Positions 35,458 to 46,831 of a stretch of 64,000 nucleotides of DNA are shown here, piece after piece. Source of the DNA: Ptychodera flava. Its lineage: Eukaryota; Hemichordata; Enteropneusta; Ptychoderidae. Each line of letters begins with the position of its first letter. Within the stretch, counting starts at the first letter, position 1. The stretch lies in the NCBI RefSeq assembly GCF_041260155.1, contig NC_091944.1:26413832-26477831 (forward strand), written 5' to 3'. The notes under the pieces are model-generated. The model did not search any database. It was given only the letters and a program-made list of their open reading frames with translations, and was not told the DNA's origin. The position numbers and the translations under genes were made by a program.

Positions 35458-35793
35458 AGTTAATAAAGTAAACGTGGACAACTGGGATTAAGTAAGAATT
35501 TTACACCCATTTTATTCATTTATCTACATGAAGCGAAGGAAAAATTAACCATCCATGTAACTAAAGTGTGACCCTGACCTATATACGAACTCACGCACGC
35601 GCAGCAGTGCATTGTCCTGAACTAAGCGGGAAATTCCCTGCTGAGCATGTTTATACACGTTCCGAAGGTGTACGGGAAATTCCGTGTGAGTCATCACCAT
35701 CAAACTAGCCTATATAAAGGAGCTTTTTTTTTTACCTGTGTTGTCAGTCCGGCCGGCCGGTCGCGGAGTCTAGCTGATGTTGAACACGAAGTT
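35458..35793. repeat. Polinton left terminal inverted repeat
   Basis: Matches 52139-52458 in inverse orientation almost base for base over long stretches, with two short replaced blocks. It contains an inward-facing TATA-like CCTATATAAAGG (about 35709-35720) and the palindrome CCGGCCGGCCGG-like core near 35750. Confidence 0.93.
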
Positions 35794-35795
35794 AA

Positions 35796-36254
35796 CTAAA
35801 TTTCATATCCATTTAATCCATAATGTCTTAGGTATCTTTCCAGAGGTGGACTAAATCCTTCTTGTTTTTGAATTTCTAGCGCCTGATGAAATATGTCCTG
35901 AATAAGTTCTGACCCCGGAGCCTCCTCGTTCCGAAGGGTTGCGCCTTTTTCTTGTATTTGTGTAAGCAGCTGTTTATATTGAACATAATAATGTTTATAT
36001 TTCTCTCGTCTCTTTGCTACACCCGTTTTCCCTTGTATTACATCAATAACAACACCTGGTATAGGAGTTAAGGCTAACAGTACCGGAACTGTTGGAATTG
36101 CTGCTATTACAGCAGAGCTTACAAGAATTCCCTTAGTAATATTAAGAGCCATATCAATTCGACCCATTAATTTATAACTTCGTCGATATGCAGCACTTGT
36201 TCTTTCTATGTAATCAGCCAATTGTTCAACGCTTTCAACAACTGAGATGTGCAT
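35796..36254 (-). CDS. Polinton small membrane-type protein, 152 aa, unrecognised
   Basis: A single frame starting beside the left terminal repeat. Residues about 40-75 form a hydrophobic, Val/Ala/Pro-rich segment that could span or enter a membrane. The rest is charged with a Lys/Tyr/Gln-rich middle. I do not recognise the family. It is the first gene at the left end and diverges from the plus-strand genes that follow. Confidence 0.6.
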   Translation of the reverse strand: MHISVVESVEQLADYIERTSAAYRRSYKLMGRIDMALNITKGILVSSAVIAAIPTVPVLLALTPIPGVVIDVIQGKTGVAKRREKYKHYYVQYKQLLTQIQEKGATLRNEEAPGSELIQDIFHQALEIQKQEGFSPPLERYLRHYGLNGYEI

Positions 36255-36311
36255 TTTTACTGTATATGTAAGGGATGATAAAAAATAATTGTAGTAATAT
36301 AGAAATACAAT

Positions 36312-37560
36312 ATGGCAGAAGGAGGAGAAGAAAATATAGAACTCCAGGATCTCGATGAATTTAAAACTAATTGGAGTGATGATGATGATACTCGTATTGC
36401 TGAATCATCCTTATACGAAGAAGAAGAAGTCAGCCCGCATGTGGAACGTTTGATTAACCAGAGAAGACGAATTACAGAGCAAATGGCTGACCATTACTTA
36501 GATCAAAAAAATATTACTGATCTGGATAAACGACAACTAATGCATGCGGATGCTAAGTTTAGGGATGGAGAGTTGTATTTTAAAGAAGCAAGGTTGACAA
36601 CAGATAAAGGAAAGGGTATTTAGCGCCCTCCTCAATAAAGGTAAGGGAGCTGCAGAATTTAGAAGAGAAATATTAGGTCTGAAACTAGGTGAGACACTTC
36701 CATTGACTGATGAAGAAGTGCATCATTTATTAATAAGGCCGGCCGATAAACTCAAACCCTACGACATTGGACGACTCAGAGATAGAATAACAGATTTACG
36801 AGTACATTTTAGCGATAATGCCGATGAAATACATACTATCGAAAATAAAATCGAAAAATGGAATAATGAAAACCCTGAATATAGAGCTATTAATGATGAA
36901 TTAAGGATTGCGAATATGCGTCTTGGCGAGCTTAACAATGAAAAAAAGAAAATAATGCTAGAGAAAAAAGAAGTTGAAAAACAGTTAAAGGATCCTGAAA
37001 CGAGCACCCAAGGAAAAGAAAAAGCCAAGAAACTACTAGCTGAACTCATAACAAGAGAAGCTAAAGTTGACAATCAATTGAATACGAACATGGTAAGATC
37101 AGTGAGGCACGTGAAAGTCTGGCTACGACTAGGTCTCTTCGTGATGTAATTTATGATCCAGAATTATCACTGAGACTGAAGCTGACTGAGTTATTTAAAC
37201 GAAATGGTATACAATCGCTGCAATACTGACTGCCCTTGGAATGACAATATCAACAATTGCCCTGGCTGTAACTAGAGGAGGGGAGCAGGGGGAGCAGGGG
37301 GAGGAGGAGCAGGAACTGGCGGGTCTGGTTCAGGTCCACCCAAGTATATACAAAAGCGAAAGAAATTGTAAAGCAATTTGGTGAATGGTTAAAAACCTTG
37401 GCCGCAAAAAGTGCTGCTGCAATACCAGGTTTAATCGGTTCCCTCGTCAGTTTTCTATTAAAAACAGCAGGATCGGTGGTTGGATTTGTTGGAGAACAGC
37501 TATGGATATTTTTAACTGGATTAACATTAGTCATTATAAATAAAATTATGTATTAATATG
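36312..37560 (+). pseudogene. Polinton coding region of unknown function, broken
   Basis: It begins with an acidic N-terminal piece, followed by a long Lys/Glu-rich predicted coiled coil, then Gly-rich and hydrophobic segments near the end. This composition is compatible with a virion-associated or scaffold-like protein, but no family is recognised. The region is broken and treated as a fossil. Confidence 0.55.
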
Positions 37561-37960
37561 GCATCGACATGTTTGGTGAAAAGAATATTGCAAAGTTTCT
37601 TTCTAAAAATAAAGACCTGTTTGGTTTCTCTGTCGAATTGGAATGGTGTAAACTTCGGCGGGTAAATCGACATATCCTTCGAGCAAATCCAGGTGTCCGG
37701 CTCAAAGATGATAATCTATATCATAACATTTAGCTTTCGTGAAGGAATGTCAGAAGACTAACTTCTTTAGCGACTAGAATTCATAGCTGTATTCCAGGAT
37801 ACTGAGGATGACCAAGAGGCTCATCATCTCCAAGAATATTGGGTCCTTCGATTGATTCGCGACACAGGCAATCGATTTATCTTTCAGGCAGACGGAAATA
37901 TTTACGTAAAGATGTGATTTTCTTCTAAGTCATTATATACACGAAGTGAAATGTAAGATG
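37561..37960 (+). other. Polinton short unassigned segment
   Basis: Plus-strand coding-like composition is present but no recognisable protein. It lies between the coiled-coil region and the capsid-like gene. Confidence 0.35.
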
Positions 37961-38007
37961 TGATTTATTTTCTTTTTTTTTCTTCTACTATATACATTAC
38001 ACGAAAA

Positions 38008-39250
38008 ATGGGGTACGATAGAACATTATCACCGACTTTCACCAACCGAATACCGAATGGAACGAAGTCAGAAAGAACTCATCACGTGATTGCTCATAAT
38101 CCAAGTGAGGCAGATCCAGGCCAGACACTTATCATACGATGTCCGAAGTTAGAAAGCGGAGTACTCTTAGTTCCAGATACTTTCGACCTGGTTTTTGATC
38201 TCGAAGTAATGGGAGGTGGAACTACCCGTGTAGTACAAAATGTTGCAAAAAATTTGGTGGAGCGTATGAAACTCACATTTGAGGGCCAGACACTTTTCGA
38301 TTTGAATAAATATAACCTTATTGAATGTTATCGCGATCTCTTCAAACATAAAAAGGAGAGAACGAACATGACACTGTATGGAATTCAGAACGAAAATCTA
38401 AGAAAATAAGAAGCGGTTCGACCGATGCAGATGCCGCCGTCGTGGGCGATAAGTTACTTTTCGACACATATAAAACAAAATATGCTATTCGTCTCACTCA
38501 CCCCCTCATAACAGGCCATGGAGTTGCATATCCATCAGCGTTAGGGAGTCATATCGAATGGGAAAATTACGTTGGCACCCGCCCCCCAATTACTTGTCAG
38601 TAATCAGTTTATTACAACCAATTATAAATTAAAAAACATTCAAATGGAATACGAGACAATTTCTGACCTCAAACTCGCGGGTCAACTGCTGGTTATTACA
38701 ACAGTGGAAAAAGTTACCTTTACGAGCATATACATTATTTTAGAACAATCCCATTCAAAGAATCGGACACGGTATCAATGAAAATATAAATGTACCACGA
38801 CGTAGCATTAGAGGTATCGCTATACTCTTCACTAAAAATCAGAATCAGGCAGAACTGAACAGTGAACTTTTCATTAACCCCTCCATTGAATCTGTGTCTG
38901 TAATGATTGAAGGCATTGCAAATAAAGTGTACGCTCAGAAGATGATACCAAGACAATTTTGGCGAGAGGTGCGACGGTATTTTGCTGAAGATAAAGATTG
39001 GTGTGAAATTGATATAGATGAGGCCGATTATTTGAAGAATAAATTCTGTCTGTTTATCGATCTGCGTAGTTTTAAGATATTGAGTTTCATGGAAATGGTT
39101 TAAAAGTAATGAACACAAAGGACGGAATTCAACTTGAGATCCTGAAGAAAGATACCGCGTGGGTTGGCGATGACGCTCACAATGATAATAATTTGCCCAC
39201 ATTTATGTTATCAGTGATGCCCAGGTCACTGTTGAAAATAGTAGATTAAT
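38008..39250 (+). pseudogene. Polinton capsid-like protein (probable major capsid), broken
   Basis: The region codes for beta-rich protein with phrases I associate with Polinton jelly-roll capsid proteins, such as VPRRSIRGIAILF and SIESVSVMIEGIANKVYAQ. Its position next to the polymerase and its size range fit the PY (major capsid) gene of these elements. The assignment is by recollection of the family, without a search. Broken; fossil. Confidence 0.6.
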
Positions 39251-42200
39251 GTCTTTACAATTTTAAACCGTAACCATGACCCGTCGTCCGTCCTATCGGC
39301 CATGTTTCTGCAACCATTCGCCTGTGTCTGGATTGTATAACTGCACACGCTTGATATCATTTGGCGCCATCATAATTTTACTACGCTTTTCACTACGGAT
39401 TTCTCCAGCCTTTTTCCGTACAAACTGTACAAATTGTGCCGGCTCCGGCTCTTCCCAGTTTCAAATAGATCTTTATAATCTTCAAAGTTCAAATGTTTTC
39501 TAACACAAACATCTTTCACCCCTTATTTTTTTTCGTCTCGGAAACGGGAGTTCGAAAAGCATACACTTTCGAGCGTATGCCGACAAAATCAAGAATAGGT
39601 TCACCATTCAACTCATCTTTAAATTTACCTATCACTTTTTTATTAATCTTCGGAAAGTTTGGGTCACTCATCCCACTAGTATCATATATAGACTTCTCAC
39701 CATTCTTTTCCACATCTTCCCGAACTATATCATTGAAAGTTACGTCCGGATCCGGGGAGGGTATTGGTACACTGTAAACAAAACTGTCAGTATCCATGTA
39801 GGCTAATCGTATTCCAGGGAACTGGTCCGAAAGTAATTGTAATGCGTCTCATACATAAGCAGCTTAGAAAGTTCCAGTACTGCGGCGCCGATGAAAACTG
39901 GTTTTACATATCTATGCTCATCCGTTTCAGTTCCAGTAGGGCACTGTCGCAGGAATCGCCATCCTCTTCGGAAGTTATGAAAGTTATATGTTTCATCTTT
40001 GGATTATACTTCTGAATCTTTTTACGTCCACTATCCGTGCCGTTCCAGTCCGAAACAAATTTAAAGTCTCTGTACTTTCGAACATCTTCTATTGTCTTAC
40101 CGAACATTGCATTATTCATCAGCTTATAGAAATTCTTTTCAAAATCTGTCCTCCCCTTTGCCCTCATTTTAGTGTTAAAGTCAATATATTTCGCGAGACA
40201 TGGAGCTTCATCGAAAGCAAGCACCCGATAAATCTTTTTCAATCTCATTCCCATCCGAAGATAGAATTCCAGCAACTTGTAGTGTAAGACATAGGACTCT
40301 CTATCCATCACACTTGTAATCAGTCGACCGCCCTGCCTCGGAAATTCATAGTGATGCGGCGCTAATGGCAAATCGCTGTGTTCTTCATGTAATTCGGCTG
40401 GATATTCTAAGTCTACTTCTAGAAAACTTGGTGGAAAGGTGGCGCCAGGTCCCCACCCTCCGGCTCCGCCCCCCGCTCCACCGCCTCGGGCCCCGCCGGA
40501 GGCCCATTCCTCCCACTCTTCCATCGTCATCCAATGAAGTCCGCCCGTTGGCATTGGTTGACTCATTGCCCAGCCGTAGAGATTGTTTGCATCGAGATAT
40601 TTTATTTCGGTCACTGGTTTCTCTGGATCATAATTCCCGTAAGCAGGATGATTTGTCTGTAAATAATGAATATTACACTGGCTGATACCGCCTCGAATCC
40701 CCCTCTGTACGAAATTCATCTGCTCAGCATCTTGAATGAGCCCAAATTTATTACCTGTGTAAAGTAACATAGCATCCCATGTCAAGCCAGGCGCTGACAT
40801 ATAATGGGCTGGATCTAACTTATATGCTTCTAAACATGTGTCACGGAAATTTTCAAATATATTTGCAAGAAGTAGAACGTCAGTCTCACAATAGAATTCC
40901 ATATAATCACGAATCGTCTTACATCCAACTTCGTCCCATACTCTTAATGCATGTTCGTAATCAGACTCAGAAATCCCCTCTTCCGTCAATTCGCTATAAA
41001 ATTCCTCCCTCTCCGGGAGCTCACCCTCTCCCAGTCTGTCAACCGAGTCTAAATATTCGTAGGGGAAGAAACCTTTCGCCCTTTGAATGTCCGGGTATGA
41101 AAGTGGGGCCGCCGTCCACCCGTGGGTCTCCGGCACAGTTTTTGCCAACTTCGCCAATGACCCCATCATCAACTGAGCACTGTCCATAAACTTTATAGAA
41201 AATAAACGTTTCTTTATCTCCCTCTTCCCTCCAGCAACAACAATTGAGCCACTAAAAATAAATGTTTTCGAGAGACCCATAATTCCACCATTGCTCGTCT
41301 TAGCTATTAAATTTGGCTCTTGTCCGGGACCATCATCTATTTCATGTAACTTTTTCAAAATAAAAGAACCATCGTATCCCTTGAGGTTGTGAAAGTAGAT
41401 AGGAATGGTTCTCGACGGCCGGCATCCTTCGCAATAAAAAGTCGCCTCCTCCTTCACTACTCGGTATCCTGCCGGCTCTCCACATGCAATACAGACTGGA
41501 TCACATCCGTCGCGCCGGTAATTAGAAGGATCCCTCATCGGTATTATTTTCCAATAATACGATTTCGAATAATACTCGGCCCGTTCTTTCATATCCTTCA
41601 GAAAGTCTGTAACACAGGAGAGACCTGTGAATGTTCTTTTACCATAAACAGTGGGTCGGCCCGGGCCTCGTTCCGAAGGTCCCCACCCCGTTCCACCATA
41701 ACATACGAAAGACAAATTGGAATGTGCCGGCCGGTCCCCTTCTCAATAATTGCCTCAGTATCTGCATAGACGACGTAGGGGGCGGGGACCTTCTTCCGAT
41801 GTCCTTCGAATTGACACACTTCCTTAGGAAAAACTGGCTGGGCGTCGTCTGTTCCACAGTACACCTGATGTATTTCTAATTCTTCTGTTGACTTAAAACC
41901 TCTTTACAAACCAGGCAAATACACTTCCTTCTGCGCTCATTCTTTCGATTAGTACGAGAATTACGAAGGCGATTTAACGCAGTAATTGGTATGAAGTGAG
42001 AACGGCCGCCGTCTTCGCCAACTATCAGTAAGATATTTGCTATTTGATTCCTATCACCTTCGGAACGGGCTCCGCCTTCCGTTCCGTCAGGGGCTCCGCT
42101 ACAGCTACTATATAACACATTTATGCCGGACGGATCGGGATCATTTTCGTAGATCTGAAATACTTGAAGTTTGATGCCTGGATTTTGCTGCTCGAAGCGC

Positions 42201-42830
42201 CTGAATACAGTCATATCGGCGGGCGTGGGCGTGGGTATTCCCTCCCAACAGTAGTCAGCCATAAATGGGGCGTACGTATTCCATTTTCTCCTTACCTGAC
42301 CACATTTCTTTTCACGAAACTCGGGGTCGGTCAACTTTAAACTTGCTACGATGGCGTATTGAAAACAGTTCTCGCTGCCCGAAGGTAGCACCAGATCGCT
42401 CACACAATGCTTATTTTTTAACCATCCGGGAAGTTGGACTGCGCCAGCCCAGCCCGAGTAAAACTTCTACTAGAATTACTTTAAAATTAAGTATCTCCTC
42501 GAGAACGAGACCAGAACCCTCAACATTTTCAATTGTATCAAGCATACGATCGTAGCGATCTATTAATTGTTGCCCCACATTCGCCCCTCTTACATCTTTT
42601 GTGTATGTATCTTTTAATTTAACAGGCAATGTACGATTTTGTGTATTACCAGTTTTCGGATCCGATAATTTGACTTCCATTTCAGTATAAACAGAGTACA
42701 TCTTTCGTTCCGTTTCTTTGACCATACCTTCAATATCCACCAGCTCCCGATATCCTTGACTCGCTTGACTTCAGGAAATTCTTTTCGTAAAACTGCTCCC
42801 TTGAATGCTGTATGTAATCGACGGGCCATC
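39240..42830 (-). pseudogene. Polinton protein-primed family B DNA polymerase (PolB), broken
   Basis: The polymerase motifs are visible: motif A DANNLYGWAMSQPMP, motif B KLMNNAMFGKTIE and motif C YMDTDS. They are preceded by exonuclease and linker parts, including IYFHNLKGYDGSFIL. The length fits a Polinton PolB of about 1,100-1,200 residues. In intact elements it replicates the transposon from a protein primer bound at the terminal repeats. The gene is broken in several places; fossil. Confidence 0.9.
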
Positions 42831-42879
42831 TTTATGATATATACTATCCTAAAAATTTTTTAAAATGAAAATAATTATT

Positions 42880-43635
42880 CTATGATAGGTCATCAAAATC
42901 CACTATAATATTTTTGTCAGCATTTATTTGTTTATATATCTCACCTAATCTTTCTAAGTCGACTAGTTCTTCCACATCTTGAATTTCTGGTTTATTAGGC
43001 GCAGCACAAAATATTAATCTCTCAACAGTGAAAGAAAGGCCACGCTTACTTAAGCGCGGTTTAAATGCTAAGAATTCTATCTTACTACCTTTTCGGATAT
43101 TACGAGGTACAATAGCAGGATTTTCTCGGACTGGTAGTAACGGACTCACTGTTTTAAAACCGCAGTCAATTTCTTGAACCATATCAATACATGTAGCGAA
43201 ATCGTGAGCCCCTCTCCCTCTTTTAAACTGAAATTTAAAATACCTCATGCCCGGCTGTGCCTCGCTCCCTCGCTTCTGATACACTTTAGATGGATTGTAA
43301 AATCCGCAGGAATTATTCTTGGAGTGAGCGGCCAGGCTTGCAGCATAACTTTTAGCAGTAGATGCATCGAAACTTTCACCTAGGGTACGGAATATTATTA
43401 AATCAGTAAACTTTTGAAGACTCAGTTGCCAACTGACACACACCCCATCACATGTAGCTGGATCTCCTCCCGAACCATATTTAGGTCCGATGTTGAAAAC
43501 TACTTCTAGCTCACTGTCTACGTATATGAAAGGATCTACATATTCACCAAATACTAATTTGCCTCCATCATCAATTTTGATGTTTTCTCCGGTTTCAAGT
43601 ATTTTTATTGCAGTTGAAATAGAAAGGATTGTCAT
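42880..43635 (-). CDS. Polinton protein of 251 aa, unrecognised
   Basis: An intact frame upstream of PolB on the same strand. It is mixed alpha/beta with several Cys (PATCDGVCVSW, NNSCGFYNP) and an acidic C-terminus (IVDFDDLS). No family is recognised. Its position between PolB and the divergent kinase-like gene suggests a replication or accessory role, but that is only context. Confidence 0.6.
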   Translation of the reverse strand: MTILSISTAIKILETGENIKIDDGGKLVFGEYVDPFIYVDSELEVVFNIGPKYGSGGDPATCDGVCVSWQLSLQKFTDLIIFRTLGESFDASTAKSYAASLAAHSKNNSCGFYNPSKVYQKRGSEAQPGMRYFKFQFKRGRGAHDFATCIDMVQEIDCGFKTVSPLLPVRENPAIVPRNIRKGSKIEFLAFKPRLSKRGLSFTVERLIFCAAPNKPEIQDVEELVDLERLGEIYKQINADKNIIVDFDDLS

Positions 43636-43701
43636 TGTATTATCGTATATATCTTAATAAAAAATAATTTTAAAAAAAATTCTATGATATAGTATCCTAA
43701 A

Positions 43702-44313
43702 ATGTCATACATATTCATAAATGGACCAACTGGAAGTGGTAAGAGTTACGATGCAATAAATTTGGATCCGTATCACGTACCAGAATTTGACACTAGTTTT
43801 TCCAGCAACATTGCCGACTTTTATAATGGGCGCTCCCCCGTTTCGATTGCCGATTTTCAGAACCAGTTTATAGAACATACGCTTAGTTTACAATGTCAGG
43901 CTGGGAGGAGGAGGGAGGTTTCCTCCCCCCTCCCTTCAGAACAATACATTATTTGTGACTCTTCCATAATTCAACATCTGACTTTTTCTAGAATCCGGGG
44001 CGTTTCCACGGAGTGGGAAGAAAAAAAGATTGTTTCTAGAGCATTTGACCATTTACCCAGTTTCATTATCATATTCAAAGATATGCCCTGGGATTATTGC
44101 AGGCGGAATGTGTTGGCTCGAGCCAGGTCGTACGAAATAACCGGTACCGCCTTAGAAGAACTAGAAGAGATTCACAATAAGTTCAAACAGACTTTCTTAG
44201 AAATTTGCCACGACTACAGACTTCCATGTTTGGTAATTAGGAACGCTCTTACCCCCTCGTTCTCAAGAATATACTTAATCCAACAATTGATACCGAGACA
44301 GTCGGACCAGTAG
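43702..44313 (+). CDS. Polinton P-loop kinase, deoxynucleoside-kinase-like, 203 aa
   Basis: Walker A GPTGSGKS lies at residues 8-15. A later R-A-R-SYE segment followed by ALEELEEIHNKFKQTFLE resembles the lid and following helix of deoxynucleoside or thymidine kinases. A DSS motif sits where these enzymes bind the nucleoside. The frame is whole. Nucleotide kinases are not core Polinton genes, so this is probably an accessory gene that supplies dNTP precursors. Other P-loop NMP kinases remain possible. Confidence 0.65.
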   Translation: MSYIFINGPTGSGKSYDAINLDPYHVPEFDTSFSSNIADFYNGRSPVSIADFQNQFIEHTLSLQCQAGRRREVSSPLPSEQYIICDSSIIQHLTFSRIRGVSTEWEEKKIVSRAFDHLPSFIIIFKDMPWDYCRRNVLARARSYEITGTALEELEEIHNKFKQTFLEICHDYRLPCLVIRNALTPSFSRIYLIQQLIPRQSDQ

Positions 44314-44914
44314 AATATCCACGAGCTTTTGACTTTGGAATTGCATGGAGCGGCGGCAGCCAGGGATTTTAATAGACGGTTTCAAGGAGGAGGAACTTGA
44401 AAAAGCGTACTTCCCACCTGGTCAAGAACAACTAGAACAACCTCGAGTCTCACTAAAGAACCTACACAAACTTCTTAACGCTTGTGAATCTGTGTGTGCT
44501 TATAATGCTTCGTTTGACCTACGAGCACTTGACATTATGAAACCCTACGGTTCTGTAACACCGGACTTTGAAGTTACTTGTCTATGGCTCATGTCAGTTG
44601 TGTACATTATACTTCAACCAGAACTTATAGATAAAGCTGAAAAAGGGGGACTCGAAAGAACGGACTGTGGTAACATGAGAAGTCGTTTTGAAGATCTTGC
44701 AAACTTAATATGTTCAGGAACTGAGGGGCCCCCACCTCATCCACATACTGCCGAAAAAGATGCAGTAAGTGAACATTACTTACGACAGTACATGATAAAT
44801 ACTTGGCCAGGTGGGGGGTGGAAGTGGGGTGGTAAACTGACACTTTCGGCTTTCAAGAAATTAAGACTTTTTCCATGGTACTTATTGAATAACTTTCGTA
44901 AATACTTACGTTAG
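44314..44914 (+). pseudogene. Polinton DnaQ-like 3'-5' exonuclease fragment
   Basis: It contains SVCAYNASFDLRALD (like Exo II of DEDD nucleases) and HTAEKDAVSEHYL (like Exo III, with H and D spaced as in DEDDh enzymes). It lies directly downstream of the kinase-like gene on the same strand. Proofreading or DNA-trimming nucleases of this type are unusual as separate Polinton genes. The relation to the host exonuclease at 30.5-33.9 kb is distant at best. Treated as a fossil part. Confidence 0.55.
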
Positions 44915-44941
44915 TACTTACGTACTTGACAAGTAACATGG

Positions 44942-45005
44942 ACAGGAACTTACGAAGTACTTACGTAGTACCAGCACAGGAACTTACGAAGTACTTACGT
45001 AGTAC
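44942..45005. repeat. Two 30-bp direct repeats at the convergent gene junction
   Basis: ACAGGAACTTACGAAGTACT and the next ten bases occur at 44942-44971 and 44976-45005, a 34-bp period. ACGTA/TACGT palindromic words recur through 44900-45005. The repeats lie between the convergent exonuclease-like gene and the integrase, overlapping the integrase 3' end. Confidence 0.9.
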
Positions 45006-46110
45006 TAATAACATTTTCCTCCGGCTCCCAACTATTGAAACTTTCTGGATAACCGCGCCATTTTATCAGATAATATTTCTTTCCTCTAATTTTTTTCGTC
45101 TTCAAAATTCGTTCTACTCTGTACAGCTCGTCGGCTCCCCGGGCGCTCTGAAGTTCATCAGAATAGAAAGTGCCAAGTATTTCCTCTCCATTCAGATCTT
45201 TTATTTTGTAAACTGGTGGCGTTCCTAGTCCAGCTGCGTACACAACTTTTGAAACTACGAAAATCTCCTCTGTCCAATTTGGTAAATATCCTTTCTTAAA
45301 AGTGGTCTTGTATTTTGTAATTCGAACCCGTTCTCCCGGCTTGAATTCAGGGTCAACTCCCCCGGCTGCCAACTCAGGACCGAATAGTGTATAAAATGCC
45401 TGCCAATCGTTCTCCTCTGTTACGTCCCTGGGTTTCATTTTGATACTTCCATGAACGGTGTTATTGTAATTCTCGAGAAGGTGGGGTAGAATGGGGAGCC
45501 AGGAACGTGTCTGTTTATATGTAAAGTATTTCCACATCATCGTCTTGAGGGTCCGATTAAAACGTTCAACGACGCTAGCTTTTTTGTCACTGTAGGTGTG
45601 AAACCAATGAATGCCTGACTCCTGGAGCCACCCCTGCATTTTCTGATTAGTAAATTCCCGTCCCTCATCTGTCTGAAGTTTGTCGGGTTTCCTCCCAGAT
45701 TTCTTAATCACATCTTGTAGTGCCTTCAGAGTGTCATCGGCCGTTTTTGACTGTATTGGCCTAGCCCAGGCATATTTACTGAGTACATCGATTACTGTTA
45801 GCATGTATCGAATGTTATGATTCTCTTTTGCGAACGGGGGAGGGAATTCCACGAGATCCGCTTGCCATTGAGAGTCTATCGATGTTACAAAAACGCGACG
45901 GCCGCCCGTAGCATGAGAACGAGGTACCGGTTTATGTAGATTATAAGTTAGCTGAGTTTTTAACCAGTCCTTCACCTCTTTCTTAGTGACGTGGAGTCCG
46001 CTGGCCCGTGCTGCGTCATACAATTTTTGTACACCTCCAAAACCAGTTTTCGGGTTGTAATATAATTCTCTAAGAGTGCCTTCAGCGGAGCCTTCGGCTT
46101 CAGCTTCCAT
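44995..46110 (-). CDS. Polinton integrase with C-terminal chromodomain
   Basis: 371 residues in one frame. An N-terminal region is followed by a retroviral-type DDE core (WQADLVEF, LQTDEGREF, ASVVERFNRTLK), an SH3-like basic part (FKPGERVRI) and a chromodomain at the C-terminus (YRVERILKTKK, YYLIKWRGYP, NSWEPEENV). In intact Polintons the integrase joins the element ends to target DNA, and a chromodomain can guide it to marked chromatin. The frame looks whole although the element as a fossil does not. Confidence 0.92.
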   Translation of the reverse strand: MEAEAEGSAEGTLRELYYNPKTGFGGVQKLYDAARASGLHVTKKEVKDWLKTQLTYNLHKPVPRSHATGGRRVFVTSIDSQWQADLVEFPPPFAKENHNIRYMLTVIDVLSKYAWARPIQSKTADDTLKALQDVIKKSGRKPDKLQTDEGREFTNQKMQGWLQESGIHWFHTYSDKKASVVERFNRTLKTMMWKYFTYKQTRSWLPILPHLLENYNNTVHGSIKMKPRDVTEENDWQAFYTLFGPELAAGGVDPEFKPGERVRITKYKTTFKKGYLPNWTEEIFVVSKVVYAAGLGTPPVYKIKDLNGEEILGTFYSDELQSARGADELYRVERILKTKKIRGKKYYLIKWRGYPESFNSWEPEENVISTT

Positions 46111-46120
46111 AATTGTTATA

Positions 46121-46726
46121 TTATACGAAAAATTTTATGTCGTACGGATTCCGTAAACGAAATACTAGTTTACTGATTGGTCTGGATTTCAATTGCTTGA
46201 TTAGGCCCACGGCTTCCTGTTCTGACACCTCCATTCCATATTCTTTTATAATAGTTTTGTTGTCTATCTTGTTCGGTGTGTAAAATAGTACTAACATCTG
46301 TATGTTTTCCCTGAATGGTTTACTAATACTAGTATATTGCTGAGTCAGAACCCAGACAGATAGTCCGTCGTGTCTTGCGCTGAAACCAAGTTTGACTAAA
46401 ACGTTACTGCGCTTCTTCATATCTTTGGACGAGGCGCAGTCGTCGAGGATTATTAAAGTGTTCGTGCCGGCCCATTCTTTATGCACGTAGGTTAATGTAT
46501 CATCCACTGCATCGAGTCCGACTGGAAATATAAACACATTATCATCGGTGAAAATGAATCTTCTATTATACGCTTTATTATTCATGAATGTTGGGCAAAT
46601 GAATATCACATATTCGAATTTCCTTAAGTACGGACCGGTGAGGAGGTCCAACATAAATTCTGTTTTGCCAGAATATGTCGGTCCAGTTATAATCATGTTG
46701 AATGGTGGGGTTACGTATATTGACAT
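46121..46726 (-). CDS. Polinton A32-like DNA-packaging ATPase
   Basis: 201 residues in one frame. Walker A GPTYSGKT is at about residues 15-22 and Walker B TLIILDDCA in the middle. A later VLTQQYTSISKPFRENIQ segment matches the sensor region of FtsK/HerA-type viral packaging ATPases. It lies 11 bases upstream of the integrase on the same strand. In the family it is thought to pump DNA into a capsid. Confidence 0.9.
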   Translation of the reverse strand: MSIYVTPPFNMIITGPTYSGKTEFMLDLLTGPYLRKFEYVIFICPTFMNNKAYNRRFIFTDDNVFIFPVGLDAVDDTLTYVHKEWAGTNTLIILDDCASSKDMKKRSNVLVKLGFSARHDGLSVWVLTQQYTSISKPFRENIQMLVLFYTPNKIDNKTIIKEYGMEVSEQEAVGLIKQLKSRPISKLVFRLRNPYDIKFFV

Positions 46727-46831
46727 TTCCTCTGGATCTATATACTGTAAATTAATGAATCTCTTCTAGTTCTTTTAAGTTACTGGTTCGAGTTAGATGA
46801 AACCCAGTCACATCGACAGCATCTGAATGAA

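Noticed and set aside
39764-42555. Plus-strand open frames opposite the Polinton polymerase
   Set aside because: They are shadows of the minus-strand polymerase with no domain of their own.
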